This document shows, one piece after another, positions 44,690-56,642 of a stretch of 64,000 bases of DNA. Numbering within the stretch: the first letter of the stretch is position 1; each line of letters starts with the position of its first letter. The stretch is taken from the NCBI GenBank assembly GCA_010909165.1, contig MU008180.1, forward strand, positions 61,884 to 125,883. Direction: 5' to 3'. Under the pieces are notes generated by a model. That model was not told the origin of the DNA. It did no database searches and worked only from the letters and a program-made list of their open reading frames with translations. Source of the DNA: Anthoceros angustus (Eukaryota > Streptophyta > Anthocerotopsida > Anthocerotales > Anthocerotaceae). The position numbers were made by a program, and so were the translations under genes.

Positions 44690-44940
44690 ACAAACTCAGG
44701 GTAGGTAGTGTCGGAATTTCTTGACAGCATATACCATACCCAGTGCTTCGCGCTCTGTAGTTGTGTATTTTCGTTCCGCGTGGGTGAGCTGTCGTCCAGC
44801 GTAGTATACGGGATAATCCCTTCGCTTGTCGTCCTTCTGGCTCAGCACTACTCCGATAGCAAAAGCGGACACGTCTACATACACATGAAATTTCTTGCTC
44901 CAGTCCGGTCCTCTTAGAAGCGGTGCGCTTACCAAGGTGT
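44690..44940 (-). pseudogene. Gypsy RNase H domain start
   Basis: The minus-strand frame 44935-44696 reads VYVDVSAFAIGVVLSQ and YYAGRQLTHAERKYTTTERE, then LGMVYAVKKFRHYL, the standard RT-connection/RNase H sequence of Ty3/gypsy elements. The first catalytic residue is present (DVSAFAIG; usually DAS/DASD). The downstream frame is broken. Confidence 0.88.
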
Positions 44941-45199
44941 TACGTAAATCCGAAGGCCTCCTCTCGCTCCAGACCGGTCCAAACCTCCTCCTCCTTCATG
45001 AGATTACATCAACTTAGCGCCCTCTTGCAAAGTCCTTAATAAACCGTGGTAGTATCCCACCATTCGAAACCTCTCGGCTCCTTTAGGTTCGTCGGTGGAG
45101 GCGGATGACCGGACCTTGTCTGGTCCACCTCGATTCCAGGCACCGATGTCCAAGATTCCCTCCGTCATTCCAAAGTAGCATTTCTCGGTGTAGGCTCAA

Positions 45200-45660
45200 T
45201 TGAGTCTCCGGCGCTCAAGCACCTTCTTAGATGTCCAAGGTGTTTGTCCTGCTCCCCATGCACACAAAATCATCCGGGAATATCTCCATGAAGTCCCTCG
45301 AAGTCACGGAAGGCGTTGGTCACCATCATGAGCGACCACAGCGCTCGGTCATCCCAAAGGCACTTCTCTTGTAGGCAAGCGTACCCCACTCCGTAGTGAA
45401 GGTCGTCTTGTCGGTCAAACTCCCTTAGGTGCAATTGGTTGTATCCGGAGTAGCCATCCGAGGAAGGAGTAAGTAGTCCGTCCACCACCTTGTCCAAAAT
45501 GTGTCTCTGAATGGCATCGGAAGTGGTCCTTCTCGTTCGGCGTTGAGCTTCCTCAATCTTGGCATACGAATTTGTCTGGTTTCTTGGGAACCACCACAAT
45601 AGCGACCCACTCATTTGTGTGATGGGGAAAATGATGTCTGCCTCCGGTACTTATCAAGGA
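45200..45660 (-). pseudogene. Gypsy reverse transcriptase, frameshifted
   Basis: Minus strand: DGYSGYNQLHLREFDRQDD (about 45460-45405) is the conserved RT motif FLDGYSGYNQI. The catalytic YxDD box is not preserved in a readable frame. Upstream, WWFPRNQTN corresponds to the VPKK-x-K region. Confidence 0.85.
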
Positions 45661-46433
45661 CCTCCTTCACCTTGATCGAATACTTGGGGTTGAGCTTGTA
45701 TTGTCGGATTGATGGCACGCTCACGGCTTCAAATCGATCTTATGCTCTCCCACTTCTTGAATGCCCTTCATGTCCGTGACCTTGAGGCGAACACCTCATA
45801 AAACTCCCCAGCGCTTTAGTCCTTCCTTGGTCCGGAGGCATGCCTTTCTTAAACTTGAGAATTTGCTGGCGGACCTCCACTTCTTCCACGTCGTCGGGTT
45901 CACCGTCTCCGTTCGTCTTTGCCTCATTGCGTCAAACCCCTCGTCCTCCTCTCGGGATCGTCCTCTCGCATCCCCATTCTCTGAAGAGCTCGTCGGAGGT
46001 GAATCGTGTTACTCCTTGATGTCGCTTTTCCTTGGTCCGACTCTTGTTGTCTCCCCTTGTCTTTGGTCAGGCCTCCTCTTCACTTCCTTCCTCCGGCCCG
46101 TTGTGGCGTTTACTCGAAAACAATCAACCACTTCGCGCCAAAGGCATCCGCGATAGTCCATCTCCTCCTCGGACCCGGCGGATCTTGGCGAAAGTCGCCT
46201 CCTCGGAACTATCTTGTTCGTCGCCGGTGGAGTCCTCATTGAGGTATACCCTTGTAGTGCTCACGGTTTCCCCACAATAGGTGTCCTTGCTCCGGTGATA
46301 GCAACCCTCCCTTCTCGCACCTTAGGGTCCCGGTCCACCGGCTTGAAGTGAATCTCCTTCCTTCCAAAGTGTAGCTTTATGCAGGCCAACCATGGCAGAC
46401 AACACCTCATACCCTAATGGTCCGGCGGTTTGA

Positions 46434-47433
46434 TCACAACAAAATCCGGTTTGTAGGGTGCGCGGCTATGGTGGCCAAGACTCGGTTAACTCCCGCGGAT
46501 CTCTTCTTGACATATACGCCATTCTCGAGTCTTCGTTGAGGTTGAAGGATGTGAAGCCCAATTTTCGTGCTTGGTGATGAGGTTGACTCGGACCCGTGTC
46601 CAGTACATCCTTGATGATACATCCAATCTCCACTTGTACCACTGGCCCACAGGTCCGTATGGGACACCACCCTCACTTCCACTGCTACCCTTCACGGCTT
46701 TGGTGCTCCGGGGTTTCCCCTAACGGCGGACCTCTTGTCGGTGTTGGGTTATCCCTCGGTATCGAAAGGACACAGTCTTGCGATTCATCATCGGTCGCCA
46801 CATTAAAGGCGAGGCTTCTACCCCAATCGAGGATCCTGCTGCTGCGTCCTCATCCTCTCCCGGTCACTTAGTGTTACGGTATTCTCCGGATGCTTGCGCA
46901 TTTCCTCCTGCAACATCTCGGTCACCTCCGGACTCGTCCGGTGGAAGCTAACGTCGTCGCGGGAGGCACCGTTCCTTCTCCTGTCACATGGGAGAACTTC
47001 CTTGGGTAATCCCTCGTGAGCTGCGTCAGCCCTCCTTCATCGGTCGGATCCTGCTTATTTGTTTGATTGCCTTCCTCGGCGTCGTGGCCTTCCTCGATCT
47101 TGTTCTTCTTCAATGGCGCCTTTCTCGTCGCTCCTTCCTTGACTCTGATGACACCTCAAGATTTCCATGACTCCCTTCCTTTCGACACCCCACCGTACCT
47201 TCTTGTTCTTTTCCATCTCGCGTACCTGGAATCTCTTCTTGACATATACGCCATTCTCGAGTCTTCGTTGAGGGGTTCAAGGATGTGAAGCCCAATTTTC
47301 GTGCCGTGGCTCGGTGATGAGGTTGACTCCGGACCCGTGTCCAAGTATCCTTGATGATACATCCAATCTCCACTTGTACCATCGCCCTGGGTCCGTATGG
47401 GACACCACCCTCACTTCCACTGCTACCCTTCAC
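46434..47433 (-). pseudogene. Gypsy aspartic protease region, present twice
   Basis: Minus-strand reading gives a retropepsin-type active site LDTG in two places (about 46610 and 47340, as YLDTGPESTS in the second). Each is preceded by VQVEIGCIIKD-like sequence and followed by KIGLHILQP or KIGLHILEP. The duplication is part of the 730-bp tandem repeat described separately. Frames are broken in both copies. Confidence 0.65.
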
Positions 47434-47959
47434 GGCTTTGGTGCTCCGAGGTGGGTTTCCCTAACGGCCCGACGGACCTCTTGTATTTGGGTTATCCCTC
47501 GGTGTCGAAAGGACACAAGGTGCTGATTCATCATCGGTCCGCCACATTAAAGGCGAGGCTTCTACCCCAATCGAGGATCCCGTCCTCATCCTCTCCCGGT
47601 CACTTGTTCGGTATTCTCCGGATGCTTGCGCATTTCCTCCTGCAACATCTCGGTCACCTCCGGACTACGTCCGTGGAAATCCCGGCCGGAGGCACCGTTC
47701 CTTCTCCCCCCTGCCGGAGAACTTCCTTCGGTAATCCTCCCCAGAGCTGCCCGTCCAGCCCTCCTTCATCGGATCCTCTGCTGGTATTTCCGTTTGATTG
47801 CCTTCCTCGGCGTCCGTGGCGCTTCCTCCGCCTTGTTCTTCTTCAAGCGCCTTTCTCGCCGCCTCCTTCGCCACGAGTAGACACCTCCAAGATTTCCACG
47901 ACTCCCTTCCTTTCGACACCCCACCGTACCTTCTTGTTCTTTTCCATCTCGCACTGGAA
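46499..47959. repeat. About 730-bp tandem duplication over the protease region
   Basis: TCTCTTCTTGACATATACGC begins at 46499 and 47230. CACTGCTACCCTTCACGGCT (46679, 47418), AAAGGCGAGGCTTCTACCCC (46804, 47548) and CACCCCACCGTACCTTCTTG (47178, 47918) recur in the same order. Confidence 0.9.
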
Positions 47960-49590
47960 TCTCTTCCCACTCCGCCAATCGAGCATCTTGACTTGCCGTG
48001 CAGTACGTCTTAGGAGGTGGCGTTGGTGGTCGAGTTCTCCGCTTGGTGTGGCATATCGTCGTCCTTGTGCGGGGTTGGGACATAGCGTCTTGCAGCCATA
48101 TGCCGGCCCTTGCGATCGCCACTGCTCGAAGTCCCCATTACCACCTCGTTGGTGCGGACACGCGTTGGAGTAATGGCGAGATTCCGCGGTTCCAACGGAC
48201 CACGGCCGTCGGAGGATACGAAGGGCTCCCATGCGGTCTTTGCATCGGTGGGGCTCGTTGTAGCGGACCTCCGGTTGGCGGATACATGGTTTTGGGATAT
48301 CGCGGCCCGGAGGGGCTTCACATGCGATAGGCCTCTTCCCATTGCTCCTCGGCCTCCTCCTCGTATTCGTAGTCCACTTGATGCACCGGCCTTGAGGCGG
48401 TTGGACTTCGAATGGCCGTGTTCTTGGCACGGCACACAGATCGTTCGCCGTGGTCGGTGTTTTCCGCGCTCTCGGTCCTTAACACAGTTTATCGCGGTCC
48501 TCTACTCTCTTTATCACTTTTCCGGGTCCTCCGCGGACTGCTACCTCCTTTGAGGAGTCGGGTCGTGAGCTTCTCGGACGGTCTTGGTGTCACCACCTCC
48601 TTCTTACCACCTTCTTTTTGGGGGCCTTCTTGCTCTTCTTCTTGCGGGATACTCTTCCTCGCTAGAGACCTCGTCTCTTCTTGGACTTGCTCCTCCTCAG
48701 ACACCTCGATTGGTCTTCCTCCTCCTCACAGACTCTTCCTCCTCGAGACTCTTCCTCCTCAGTCGAACCCGTTTCTTCTTCTTCTTCTTGCCTCCTTGAG
48801 CGGTTCTTTATCCTCGATGTAGCGATTCCTCGTAGTTTTGGCCGCTCGACCGCCTTGCCACGTCCTTCTCGGCTAGCGGCGGGGCGTGCAGCCATGGGTT
48901 TGGCTAGGCCGGCCCGAACCACCGTACCGCTTGCATCGTGGTATGGGTTGGATGCGATCCCTCGGGGCATAGAACCGCTCGATGTCTGAGCCCGGCTTCT
49001 CCTTCTTCCTCGCTTGATTTTCCAACTTTGATAATACATACCCCTCACGGTGATCCCTCGAAACCGTTCTAAGAAGGCATTTTCAAAGCTTCAAGCGAGG
49101 CGGGTGGGGCATTCTCCGGTGGTCGGTACTTTCTCCGATACCATTGAGCGGTTGTCCTCGGAGAACCCCTTGGAAAAGCTGGATGAGGCTGCGTCGACTC
49201 CCTCTCCGTTGAAGTTGGCTTTGGACATGAAGTCCTCCACAAAGGTCTCGCATCCGCTCCTTCTTCCCTCCGAATATGGAGTCGCTTGTTTGGTCGGTAG
49301 GGGCCATGGCTGCGCCATCGATGGGTTAGGCGTGGGCATCCTACCTTCTTCCGTTGGCGTCCCTTGTACCCGTACTCGTCTTGGTCCGACAATTCGACCA
49401 CGTTCTCCTCCTCGATCGGCGGTGCTCTCTCGTTGGGTTTGGCGTCTCTCTCTCTCTCACGGCTCGGAGAGCACGCGAGGTGACCACGTCCGATCCTCCC
49501 AGTTCACTCTTGACCGTCGCTCGCGCCACGCATTCACTTACCTTCTCTTCCTAAGGGCGCACTGCGGCACAGGACGATTTCATTCCCGGC
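47960..49590 (-). pseudogene. Gag-like region of the gypsy element, decayed
   Basis: Minus-strand sequence after the primer-binding site holds a segment rich in Ser/Glu (49339-49091: FVEDFMSKANFNGEG, then SSSFSKGFSEDN), followed by a highly charged Lys/Arg/Glu tract (48795-48660: KKKKKRVRLRRKSLEEEES). Position after the 5' LTR and basic composition suggest gag/nucleocapsid; no zinc knuckle is readable. Many frame breaks. Confidence 0.5.
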
Positions 49591-49598
49591 GGCGCCAA
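49583..49598 (-). promoter_or_regulatory. Primer-binding site, tRNA-Asp type with gap
   Basis: On minus, directly inside the 5' LTR (two bases after CCACA), TGGCGCCGCCGGGAAT. The plant tRNA-Asp complement would be TGGCGCCGTTGCCGGGG, so TTG is missing. Confidence 0.75.
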
Positions 49599-49600
49599 AA

Positions 49601-52600
49601 TGTGGCGGACTTTTTGATGGCGGTAGCGCACAATCCGTGTCGTTGTAGGAAGAAGTCCGTTCCCAAAGGGAATGATAGGCCCGTTTGCGTTTGATTCTTA
49701 CCTTTCGTTGGGTCCGCACACACACTACTCTACACTTCCGTTCACACGGGCCGGTATGGCCAAGCGTTTGAGACCCGTTCGCGTCCGTATCGTTCACATC
49801 CTCGATCCTTTCCTCTCTCTCTCGCTACAGTCTTAGAAAAAGCGCGGTTCTGATCCGGACCTCCTCGTTTCCGGCCTCTCCGGGCTCTACACCCTCCCAG
49901 TTCCTCCGGCTCACCGCGTTCGATCCGGCGGGCGACGCGGCTCCGAACGCGGTCACTTCCCCGCACACACCACAGCGTTAAGTCCGTCACGGGACCTTGA
50001 TCAATCTCCCGGGCGCCGTGCACCTTTCGGTGACTCGGGACTCACGTTAGCAAGAAGACTCACAAAGGTGCAAGCGGCATCAACACCAAGAGAAAGATGC
50101 TTTACTAGAACCTCGGCCCTCTCTCTGCGCCCAAGGCGGCGTCTTTATTACACCCCTATTAGCGTGTATTTCGGTATACCTAATCGGACCATCCTATTTC
50201 CTCCCCTATCTCCTTCGCCATTGTGGTGGGAAGGTCACAGGCCTCGGAATGGGTGGTCAATCCCGTCACAGCGGTTGTGGCGCAATCGGATGATCCGTGG
50301 CGGGCCCTCCTCTCTCCGGAATCACAGCCGGGTTGGGCTCTGGCGGTCGACAGCCGTTACCACGGCGTCATCCTCCCACAGCCTCCCCACAGGTCCCGGT
50401 GGGGCCGGCTCTGCTCCCCTAAGCGTAAGTCGAAGGGGCTCCTCCTTGCCGATCCGGTCCTCGAGGTCTGTCTCGACTCACGAACTTGAGTCCGGCTTAT
50501 TCTGAGTCCGGCTAGGTCCGACCTTGTCTGGGGTCCGGACCTCGAGTCCGGACTTATTAGAGTCCGGACTTGAGTCGGCCTCCCAGTCCGGACAAAGTCG
50601 GACTCACGCCCACCGGTTTCCTCCCTCACGGGACTCCTCAGTGGCTCTCCTCGAAGTCCTCCAGTTCCCGATCGCTGAGCTCCTTCGTTGGCCCTCCTTC
50701 CATGGTGAGGTGCGGGGTGCTTACCTCGATCGCATCGCGCTCCTCGTTCTGCTCCTCATTGCTCCTCTCCGCTCCGTCATCTCAAGCAGGGGCCACTAGG
50801 GTCCTGTCTTTGTCCCGTGGCCTTCATCTCCTTGAGCCTTCCGGGGTCCGTCCGTCAGGGCGCCGAGAGGCTTCTCGCCTTGGGGGCTCGGCGTGGTAAT
50901 AGGCAAAGTCAGATCGACTTGTTGAATTGCCTCTTCCACGTGTGCGGGCACCGATACTCCCTCCGCCATAAGTGTTCGGGAGGGGTCTTTGCCCGGCTTG
51001 TTGGGCCACCTCTCCACCCAGTTGGTGGGCGGTATCACGAGGCTACAAGGCGGCCTCGGTCACCTCCTGCAGCCTGTTGCTCCACACTGCTCCGGCTCCG
51101 TCGTTTCCTCTCCATTGCCGCTTACCGCCATAGCGCGGCGTTCCCTTCCGCCTTTCTCGGTGGACCGGCTTCTTTTACCTTCCGGTGCTCGCGCTCCGTT
51201 CATTACGGCCTTTAGCTCATGACTCCCTCTCCGGTGATCTACCTCAGGCTCGGACTTCCTCCGGCTCATACAGCACAGCAGCGTCCAACTCCTTGGATAG
51301 TCGCCGATTTTCCTCCGTCTTGAGACGGGCTGGCACTCTATTTCGTGCTCGTCGTGGATTCTCTCGTTGAGAATCACTGCGCTCAAGCGCATCTTGGGTT
51401 GTAGCTCCAGTGTCCTTCATCCTCCATCTGCGCCCAAGGCGGCGTCTTACCCCTATTACGGTGATAGCCATTTCGGTATACCTAATCGGCCTACCATCTA
51501 TTTCCTCCCCTATCTCCTTCGCCATTGTGTGGGAAGGTCCCCCGCCTCGGAATGGGTGGTCAATCCCGTCACAGCGGTTGTGCACCCAATCGGATGATCC
51601 GTGGTGAGGCCCTCCTCTCCGGAATCACAGCCGGGTTGGGCTCTGGCGGTCGACAACGTTACGTCATCCTCCCACAGCCTCCCCACAGGTCCTTGGGTGG
51701 GGCCACTATCTGCTCCCCTAAGCGTAAGTCGAAGGGGCTCCTCCTTCTTGCCCGATCCGGTCCTCGAGGTCTGTCTCGACTCACGAACTTGAGTCGGCCT
51801 CCCCACAGGTCGGCGCTGGGTCACCTTGTCTGGGGTCCGGACCTCGAGTCCGGACTTATTCAGGTCGGACTTGGTCCGGCCTCCCCTAGTCGGACAAAGT
51901 CCGGACTCACGCCCAGGTTTCCTCCCTCACGGGACTCCTCAGTGGCTCTCCCTCGAAGTCCTTCCTGTTCCCGATCGCCCAGTGACTCGCCGTTGGCCCT
52001 CCTTCCATGGTGAGGTGCGGGGTGCTTACCTCGATCGCATCGCGCTCCCTCGTTACGCTCCTCATTGCTCCTCTCCCGCGCTCCGTCATCTCAAGCAGGG
52101 GCCACTAGGGTCCTGTCTTTGTCCCGTGGCCTTCATCTCCTTGAGCCTTCCGGGGTCCGTCCGTTTGTTGGTGTCGAGGCTTCGCCGGGGCTCGGCGTGG
52201 TAATAGGCAAAGTCAGATCGACTTGTTGAATTGCCTCTTCCACGTGTGCGGGCACCGATACTCCCTCGCCATAAGTGTTAGGTCTTTGCCCGGCTTGTTG
52301 GGCCACCTCTCTGCCCGGTTGTGGTGGGGCCTGTATCACGCGAGGCTACAAGGCGCCTCGGTCACCTCCTGCATTGCCTGTTGCTCCGGCTCCGTCGTTT
52401 CCTCTCCATTGCCGGCTTACCGCCATAGCGCGGCGTTCCCTTCCGCCTTTCTCGGTGGACGGCGGCTTCTTTTACCTTCCGGTGCTCGCGCTCCTCCGTT
52501 CATTACGGCTGCTCTCCCTCTCAGTGATCGGATACCTCCGTCCTCGGACTTCCTCCGGCTCATACAGCAGCGTCCAACTCCTTGGATAGTCGCGATTTTC

Positions 52601-55187
52601 CTCCGTCTTGAGACGGGCTGGCACTCTATTTCGTGCTCGAAGTGGATTCTCTCGTTGAGAATCACTGCTGCTCAAGCGCATCTTGGGTTGTAGCTCCAGC
52701 GTGTCGTCCTCCATCTCCTCCTCTCCTCTACTTCCTGCGGTACTCGGAGATCTCCTATCTCCCAGTGCCTCCATCTCCTCCTTGGCTGCACGCTCCATAG
52801 CCTTTGTCTGCGGCCTTGAGTTAGCCTCGGTCACTGCGTGACTCTCTCCACGGTTCCGATCACGTCAGTGATCCGGTCGCTCTTCTTGTGACTTGAGCTC
52901 CTTCGCCGCCTTTACAGGCCTCGCCCACTTGGCCTCTGGCCGCCTCCGCCCCGAGCTCTCTGCTTGTGCCGGGCCTCTTCCGCCTCTGCTGCGCTTCCCC
53001 CTTCGCTGCAAGGTCCTCCGCCCGCTTGGCCTCCAGGCTTGCTTGGTGCCTGGTGAAGAACCTTGGATCTGTGAACCGGGCCTCGCGCTCCACCAGGCGT
53101 TCCCTTCCTCGATCCGGCGAGGGACTCCGCCTTTCCTTTGCCCCACGGCCGCCTTCACTTGCTCTTGGGTTCCACCATCCTCCTCGGGTGGCCTCCACTT
53201 CACAGGTCTTCTCCATTTGAGACCCCAAAGCATTCCGTCCATGGCGGTAGCGGACTTCTGTTTCTTCCACGGCCGTGAGGCCCCACAAAGTCCGTAGTGG
53301 GGCCGGCATTTCTCGATCGCCAAGGACCTCCATACCCATGATCGGAGTAAGTCGGGGTGGGTTCTCGGACCTAATCGGGACCCTCGGGTCTGAGTGGTGA
53401 GTCAGGAGTCTCACCCTCTTGGCCCTCTTGGCCTCTAACTCCTTTGTGCCCTCTTTCTCACAGGGCTCGGAGGAGGTGAGGGGTCGGGAGCAAGCTCTTT
53501 TGCCCCTTCACAGCCGGGGCAGGCCGGCTCGAGGTGGGGCTGCGCGTGACCTCCTTGGGCCACGTCCCTTCGCCTCCCGCCTCTTGACCTCTTGCCACTC
53601 AGGTGGGGGTAAATGCCGGCACCTTGAGGTCTTTGCGTTGGTAAGCGGCACCGTCTTCCGCCTCTTGGCTCCAGTTCGTCGGGGCTCGGCGGCCGTCGTG
53701 GTTGTTGGGCTGCATCTGCCGGTGCGGGCCGCCTCCGGCATCGCTCCCTCCTGTCTTGCTCGGAGGGCACCAAAAGGAGGAAGGGGAATCTCCTCCCAAA
53801 CTTCCACAGGTGGTGAGGGGTTCGCTCGGCGTATGAGTCAGGAATCCTCGATCGTCCTCCTCCAGTCGCTTGGTCTTGAAGGGCGACCCCCACCTCAGGC
53901 GCCCTTGCACGCTCTACTTGGCGGGGCCTCCGGCCCCTTGGGCGCCGCTCAAGCTCTCCTCCTTGAGCTCGAAATGTCCCCATACATGAATCGGTATGGG
54001 GTCGATGATGGCGAGGCTTCTCGCTCCTTAGCTTGCGTGCCTCTGGCCGGGCGAAGATAATCCTTCCCGGTCGCTCTCTTCCCATTGGGCGCATGCGAGA
54101 ATACCAGGTTATCACCAAGGTGATCCACCTTGGTGGCGAGTTCAATGGACAATGATCCGGGCTACCGCCCTTACTCGTATCCGGCGGATCGGATATCAAC
54201 CATCCGTTGGTTGTCCGCTGCGTTCGAGCCTCGGCATCGCGGCCCTATCTTCCCTTCGCCTTAAGGGGCTCGGCACCACGCCCCTTCTTCCTCCTTGGGC
54301 GGTTGTAGGCCATCCTCGGACCTCAAGGTCCATCGCCTCGGGTCCTCCGGAGGTTCTTGGATCGGACCTCCTTGTTGATCGCCGGCATCTTGGGCAAACT
54401 CCGGACCTAGAGCGTTGAAGGTCGACCATTTGGAACATCCAGTGCCATTCCCCACCAATTCCCACTTCCTCCGGCCGGGGCCGAAGTCCGGATAGCGCCG
54501 GGTCACAATGTTGCGCTCCACGGTCCATGGCTCCCAGACTCCGGCTTTTGGGTGCCATTGCTTTCTCCTCCTCTTGTTCTTTGTAGGCTGGCGAGTCGTA
54601 CGATGTTCCTCCCGCGCGTTGCTCTCCAACCGGTGAGCGCGCTCTGGCGGCGCGCCCAAAAGATGGCGCGAGCCGGATTGCGGGCGCAAGGGGTATGAGG
54701 ATTGCGGAGGCTGGCAATGACCTCCCTCCTTGGCGCTTGTGGAAATGCTGGCGGGCGCCTCTTCGTTGTCCGTAGCGCGAGTGCATGGCTTACTCGACCC
54801 TCGCGCTTACTTACTCGGCCTTCGCGCGCGCGTGAATACTGCCTGCGGCCTCGGCAGGTTACGGTCTGACCTCTGCATGCCCGACCTCCACTCGGGGCCG
54901 TCCGTGGCGCCGCCTCGTCATCCTCACGCCTCGCTCCTAGGTTACTTTCACTGGCGTACTTATCCTGTTTTGACACAGGTGGGTTCGGACTTATCCGTTA
55001 CTCGGCGTAGTCCGGAGCTTGCCATAGTGGTGGGGTCCGTTGTTCACTCAGTCGGAGTATACTCGAGCCTCGTCCGAAGCGCTACCCCAATTTATTCCTC
55101 CTTTTCCGCCTTATTTATCCTTCAATCCTAAAAAAAAACAGAAACCCTACTTATTTCTTAACTCCCCAGGGAAGTGCATAGCCCACA
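49601..55187 (-). repeat. 5' LTR of the giant gypsy element (5587 bp)
   Basis: It starts TGTGGCGGACTTTTTGATGG and ends GCATAGCCCACA. Contains its own about 1.3-kb tandem duplication (50125-52714) that the 3' LTR does not have. The U3 end on minus (about 55180-55000) has ATAAATAAGG and the GAGTATACTCC palindrome, candidates for promoter elements. Confidence 0.93.
50125..52714. repeat. About 1.3-kb tandem duplication inside the 5' LTR
   Basis: CTGCGCCCAAGGCGGCGTCTT begins at 50125 and 51428. The following sequence (CCTAATCGG, AATGGGTGGTCAATCCCGTC, CTCGATCGCATCGCGCTCC, GTAATAGGCAAAGTCAGATC) recurs to about 52714. In the 3' LTR this stretch occurs once (37985-39360). Confidence 0.9.
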
Positions 55188-55192
55188 ATACT
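55188..55192 (+). repeat. Target-site duplication ATACT (right)
   Basis: Directly after the LTR terminus CCCACA; identical to 37390-37394. Confidence 0.95.
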
Positions 55193-55500
55193 TTAAAGGG
55201 TAGCCGGAAAAAAAGGAAGGTGCTCACTTCTAAACGAGGTGAAGAATTGTTCGTAGCTATGACTAGCAATTTTGTGGAACAATTAAAAGACACAGAAGCC
55301 AACAAAGACAAGTGACACAAAGCTCACATGGATTTCCAAGAGAGAGTGCACCAGGACATTATGGAGCACAATCGTGCTCTTGTGCAGTCACAGAACCATA
55401 TAGGTGAAGGTTTTGTGCATGCATTCATGAAGATAGGTGATGCCTTGAACAAGATAGGAGATGCCATCTCTCCACGGTCAATCAGCACGTTATGTAGGTA
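55193..55500 (+). pseudogene. Harbinger ORF1, 3' part
   Basis: Directly after the target duplication the frame reads LKGSRKKRKVLTSKRGEELF and FVEQLKDTEANKDK, a stop, then HKAHMDFQERVHQDIMEHNR and MKIGDALNKIGDAI. It is in frame with FEHGHGVEDLIDT on the left side of the retroelement. Basic cluster plus amphipathic C-terminus fits the C-terminal half of PIF/Harbinger Myb-like proteins. Confidence 0.7.
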
Positions 55501-56642
55501 GCAGCAGCACATCAAGAGTGCCCACAATGTGTCAATGTTAGTCTTCCAAATGGTTTTCCCTAACATTCTCCACGTGCCTTTAAGCTTACTGAATGCTCGT
55601 TCTACCACCATGCGAGTAGAAGAATGCTTAAAATTGAAGTAGTCTTTCTTCACAGAAATATTTCTCCCCGGAAATGGTGTAAGGAGCCATGGCAGTGAGG
55701 GGTATCCCGCGTCTCCCACAATGTACTCCCTGAAACTGAAGTTGCTCACATCAATGTCCTCACATTCGAGGATATCTTACGCCATAGCTTTTCGATGAAG
55801 TGCAATTACTCAAGATCCTTGCATCATTTACGAACCGGAACCCGGACATCTATAAAGCATCTTCATGTCAACTACCCTTGGATGCGAGACACGACTCATG
55901 ATTACGATCGAGTAATCGGGTTGTTCCGGGACATGAGCTCCATTTTGATCTGTGTTACGTCAATTGGGCCACAGCAGTTGACTAATCCTTGATGCCTTTC
56001 AAATTCTGCCTTGCAGGTAGCTAGAGCTTCTCCTTGTGGCCAAGCGATATGGTGTCTCCCTCTTCTGATCATGGCTCTAATGAATCGCCACATAATTTTC
56101 GAAGCTGTAGATTCAGCTACACCAAAGAGTTCCCCAATGGACTTGAGAGCATCCCCTGTGGCAAGTCTTCTAATTGCTAGAGCCACTTGGATGTCAACCA
56201 ATAGTTGCCTGTTTAGAATCCATCGTAGAGCTAATGGTGTCTTCCTAGTCGGATCCACAGCCACCAAGCTACACACATACTCAAATGTGGCAGGTGTCAT
56301 TCTAAAAAACTCTCTGAAACGCTCAGGATCAGCTGTCCATGTTGCTTCCTTAAAAAGGGACCACCAAGCCAAACTCCTGTCCTTGATATATTGGTCACTA
56401 GGAGTACGTCGCTTGCGTGAAAGAACTGAAATGTGAGTGGAAGCAAGAAGGAACATCATGGAAGAAATCATAAGTGCACCTTCTTTAGCATTCTGGCCAT
56501 GCTTGCATGAAGGAAGCCCTTTAGGTTGTGGTGAAGATAATTTTATCAGAAAGTGTGCAATGCATCAAGCAAGACCTAAACACACAACGAGATTTTTGTT
56601 CTTATCATGGCCACACATAGAATCAATGTCCTGAGCGGCCAT
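55330..56642 (-). pseudogene. PIF/Harbinger DDE transposase (HARBI1/DDE_Tnp_4 type), damaged
   Basis: Minus-strand frame 56471-55902: RFREFFRMTPATFEYVCSLV, LAIRRLATGDALKSIGELFG (helix-turn-helix region), and CCGPIDVTQIKM carrying the first catalytic Asp (usual G-x-IDGTHI). After a frame-broken 150 bp, 55749-55324 reads YIVGDAGYPSLPWLLTPF (second Asp) and FNFKHSSTRMVVERAFSKLK (third acidic residue, E). All three DDE residues are therefore still visible, but the joining segment is frameshifted. A possible first exon starts at 56642 (MAAQDIDSMCG). Confidence 0.9.

Larger units (their letters stand above)
37395..55187 (-). mobile_element. Complete Ty3/gypsy LTR retrotransposon with giant LTRs, 17.8 kb
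   Basis: LTRs 37395-43211 and 49601-55187 both start TGTGGCGG and end CCACA, flanked by the 5-bp duplication ATACT. The coding order on minus is gag-like, protease, RT, RNase H, integrase, which defines Ty3/gypsy. The primer-binding site next to the right (5') LTR, read on minus from 49598, is TGGCGCCG-CCGGGA. This matches the 3' end of tRNA-Asp except for a 3-base gap; tRNA-Asp priming is known for Athila/Tat-type elements. The polypurine tract GATGAGAAGGGAGTA abuts the left (3') LTR at 43212-43226. Internal region 6.4 kb. All ORFs carry frameshifts, so it is non-autonomous now. LTRs of this length are unusual; only Ogre-like elements come near. Confidence 0.93.
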
